Notes under the pieces: model-generated
Told to the model about the DNA's origin: nothing
The model's input: the letters and a program-made list of their open reading frames with translations, nothing else
Databases searched by the model: none
In this document: one piece after another, positions 62,631 to 64,000 of the stretch
Layout: each line of letters starts with the position of its first letter
How positions within the stretch are numbered: the first letter of the stretch is position 1
Position numbers and translations under genes: made by a program
Origin: JAAZBA01 sp964461815
Lineage (GTDB): Bacteria > Bacillota > Clostridia > Oscillospirales > QAMX01
DNA: 64,000 nucleotides
Direction of reading: 5' to 3'
Assembly (NCBI GenBank): GCA_964461815.1
Contig: CAYWVF010000005.1
Location: 62,001 to 126,000 of the forward strand

Positions 62631-62982
62631 CTTCCAGATATTTTGAGCAGTGTAAAAGCTGCAATGAATTTATTCGGATATTGAGGCTGAGTTTTACGTG
62701 TTGAAAATCTGATTTTGAAGGTACATTTCTGTACTATCTATCTTTAGTATGTGTGTACAGTCATCCAAGCAGAGCTTTATCCTTGTCGGCAGAAGAAAAC
62801 GGCACGACTGAAAATGTCGTGTCACTTCGTTTCATCAAGATCGTTACAGCCCTTGTTCGGTTTACGCAGCTATATTTGCAGATGAAAAGCATCTACGGTG
62901 GCTTTTGACAAGCTTGAAAAAAGGTGGATTTTTATATCATTCCGTTTTTTATGTAGATTCAAAATAAATGTGAGGAACATAT
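62631..62982. other. 350-bp stretch without an intact gene
   Basis: Several short frames run for 35-45 codons, for example one ending at 62969 (YAAIFADEKHLRWLL within it), but none has both start and ribosome site. It looks like decayed coding sequence; its origin is not recognised. Confidence 0.4.
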
Positions 62983-63545
62983 ATGCTTCCTATAAAAATG
63001 CTCGGTGATACACTGAAAAGAACAAAGACTTTATACTATAATGCATTTTCGAAGAGTGAACGCAGATATTTCCCAGAGTTGGCAGAAAATCGCTCCCGAG
63101 GCACGGAGATTTTCTGCTTTTTGCTGGCATGGCTTGCCTGTTAAACAGTCAAAGTATTTCACATATCATTTATCTTGCGGTGGACGAGTCATTGCGAGGA
63201 CATAGATATGACTCAAAAACACCGGAACTGCTACACAACAGCAAGACGGGAAACAAAATTATGGTTGATATTGAAGTGTCGGACGAACAGACTGAGAATA
63301 CAGAACAGCGTAGAATACGAAAAAAGTTTTACATAAGAGCCGGATATGGGAAAACACCGGTCAAATACGAGTGGAGATATGAAAACTATGAGATCTTCTC
63401 TTACGGGGAACATATTTCCGAAGAGGAATACAATGGCTTTCAAAGAAGACTTACGAAAACAGGCAGCGAAAAAATTGATGCGGCACTATGTATAATGTGG
63501 ATATCATATTTTATAGATAGATGCAAACTGTTTTTTCCGGAATAG
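62983..63545 (+). pseudogene. frameshifted GNAT acetyltransferase
   Basis: The first part, from ATG at 62983 with GAGGA upstream, reads LYYNAFSKSERRYFPELAEN, a typical GNAT start, and stops at 63144. The second, in another frame from about 63117, reads on from FAGMACLLNSQ to IIYLAVDESLRGHRYDSKT, the acetyl-CoA loop region, then RIRKKFYIRAGYGKTPVKYE and ends at 63545. Together they make one GNAT gene with a small deletion and frame change near 63115. The loop RGHRYD has also lost the usual glycines. Confidence 0.7.
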
Positions 63546-64000
63546 GTGAGTTCTTTCAGCTGCTCACAAAGCATCGTGCAAGCTATAGGCATATATCGAA
63601 AATCAGTGTGCGACTCCTATGTCATAGCCAAGTTGATAGTGTTTAAAACTTCTTCTGTTTCAGAGCGGTAGTCCTATTATAAACTCCTGAGTTTTGTAAA
63701 CTCAGGGGTTATTATATGATATTTTCTAAATAATGCGATACAATGTTTCGTTGTTTCTATATCCAAATTTTTGCAAAAAAGTGACACAGTATGTATCACT
63801 TCGATTTTTTCGATCATCACAAATAACAGCTTTAAAACAGACATACGAAGCAAGCATCGGCAGATACGATCGTCTGACTTTTCTCAACGAGAATAAGGTG
63901 AATAATCAACAAGCTTCTGTCTGTCGTGGGTACTGTTTTTGCTCACAAAGCTGGAAAAAAACTCTTATCTCGGCATACAAAAGGCGAAGCCGACATCTCA
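63546..64000. other. non-coding right end with one stem-loop
   Basis: No supported gene. A terminator-like stem lies at 63682-63710 (AACTCCTGAGTTT with AAACTCAGGGGTT, one G-T pair), followed by ATTAT. Beyond it are short broken frames only, such as a stretch near 63830-63930. Confidence 0.5.

Overview
The window reads as a chromosome segment of a Gram-positive, spore-forming, fibre-degrading anaerobe of the Clostridia, most like Ruminococcus and other Oscillospiraceae. The grounds are a SleB-type cortex hydrolase, the dxs-tlyA-nadK-argR-recN gene order of Firmicutes, a methionine T-box, ECF transport, strong AGGAGG ribosome sites, TTGACA/TATAAT promoters and GH10, GH28-like and GH35-like carbohydrate enzymes. 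No species can be named from the sequence alone.

Layout. 1-4.1 kb: N-terminal half of a giant cyclic beta-glucan synthase-like protein (GT84/GH94 type), cut by the window edge. 4.1-8.9 kb: SleB-like hydrolase, then divergently a lipoprotein, an OmpR-type regulator and its histidine kinase, and a small carboxypeptidase-regulatory-like protein behind a 16-bp inverted repeat. 8.9-13.5 kb: two tandem ceramidase-like zinc hydrolases, divergent from a Gfo/Idh/MocA oxidoreductase. 13.5-21.4 kb: all leftward; a uridine-kinase-like protein with an ECF S component, a small membrane protein, DUF3842, HinT, AlaS, a nucleotidyltransferase and GalE. 21.6-27.4 kb: rightward; two tandem amidohydrolases, a second Gfo/Idh/MocA enzyme, glycerate kinase and an ABC exporter pair. 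27.4-39.2 kb: leftward housekeeping block (DUF711/ACT pair, hemW, lepA, GNAT, recN, argR, nadK, tlyA, dxs, thioesterase). 39.3-48.9 kb: tRNA-Cys, a GpsA-like dehydrogenase, metG with its T-box, GNAT, ackA, carB and an MBL hydrolase. 49.0-51.4 kb: polar amino-acid ABC transporter. 51.6-53.0 kb: a self-cleaving (LexA/cI-type) repressor divergent from a 45-residue membrane peptide and a zinc-ribbon protein. 53.0-61.2 kb: AraC/PocR regulator, GH28-like beta-helix enzyme, TetR-MATE operon, BlaI-BlaR1 pair and GH10 xylanase. 61.3-64 kb: a decayed zone holding a GH35 remnant, a split small gene, a phage- or plasmid-like hypothetical gene and a frameshifted acetyltransferase.

The most interesting points are regulatory. 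The LexA/cI-type repressor has three matching operators laid exactly over two divergent promoters, controlling two tiny unknown proteins. An 8-bp palindrome, TTTCGAAA, was found only in front of the two gene sets that each pair a duplicated hydrolase with a Gfo/Idh/MocA enzyme, which suggests one co-regulated catabolic pathway of unknown substrate. Further points are a ribosome-site-occluding or operator palindrome at 8.5 kb, a structured leader in front of the ECF gene, and a five-codon leader peptide in front of dxs.
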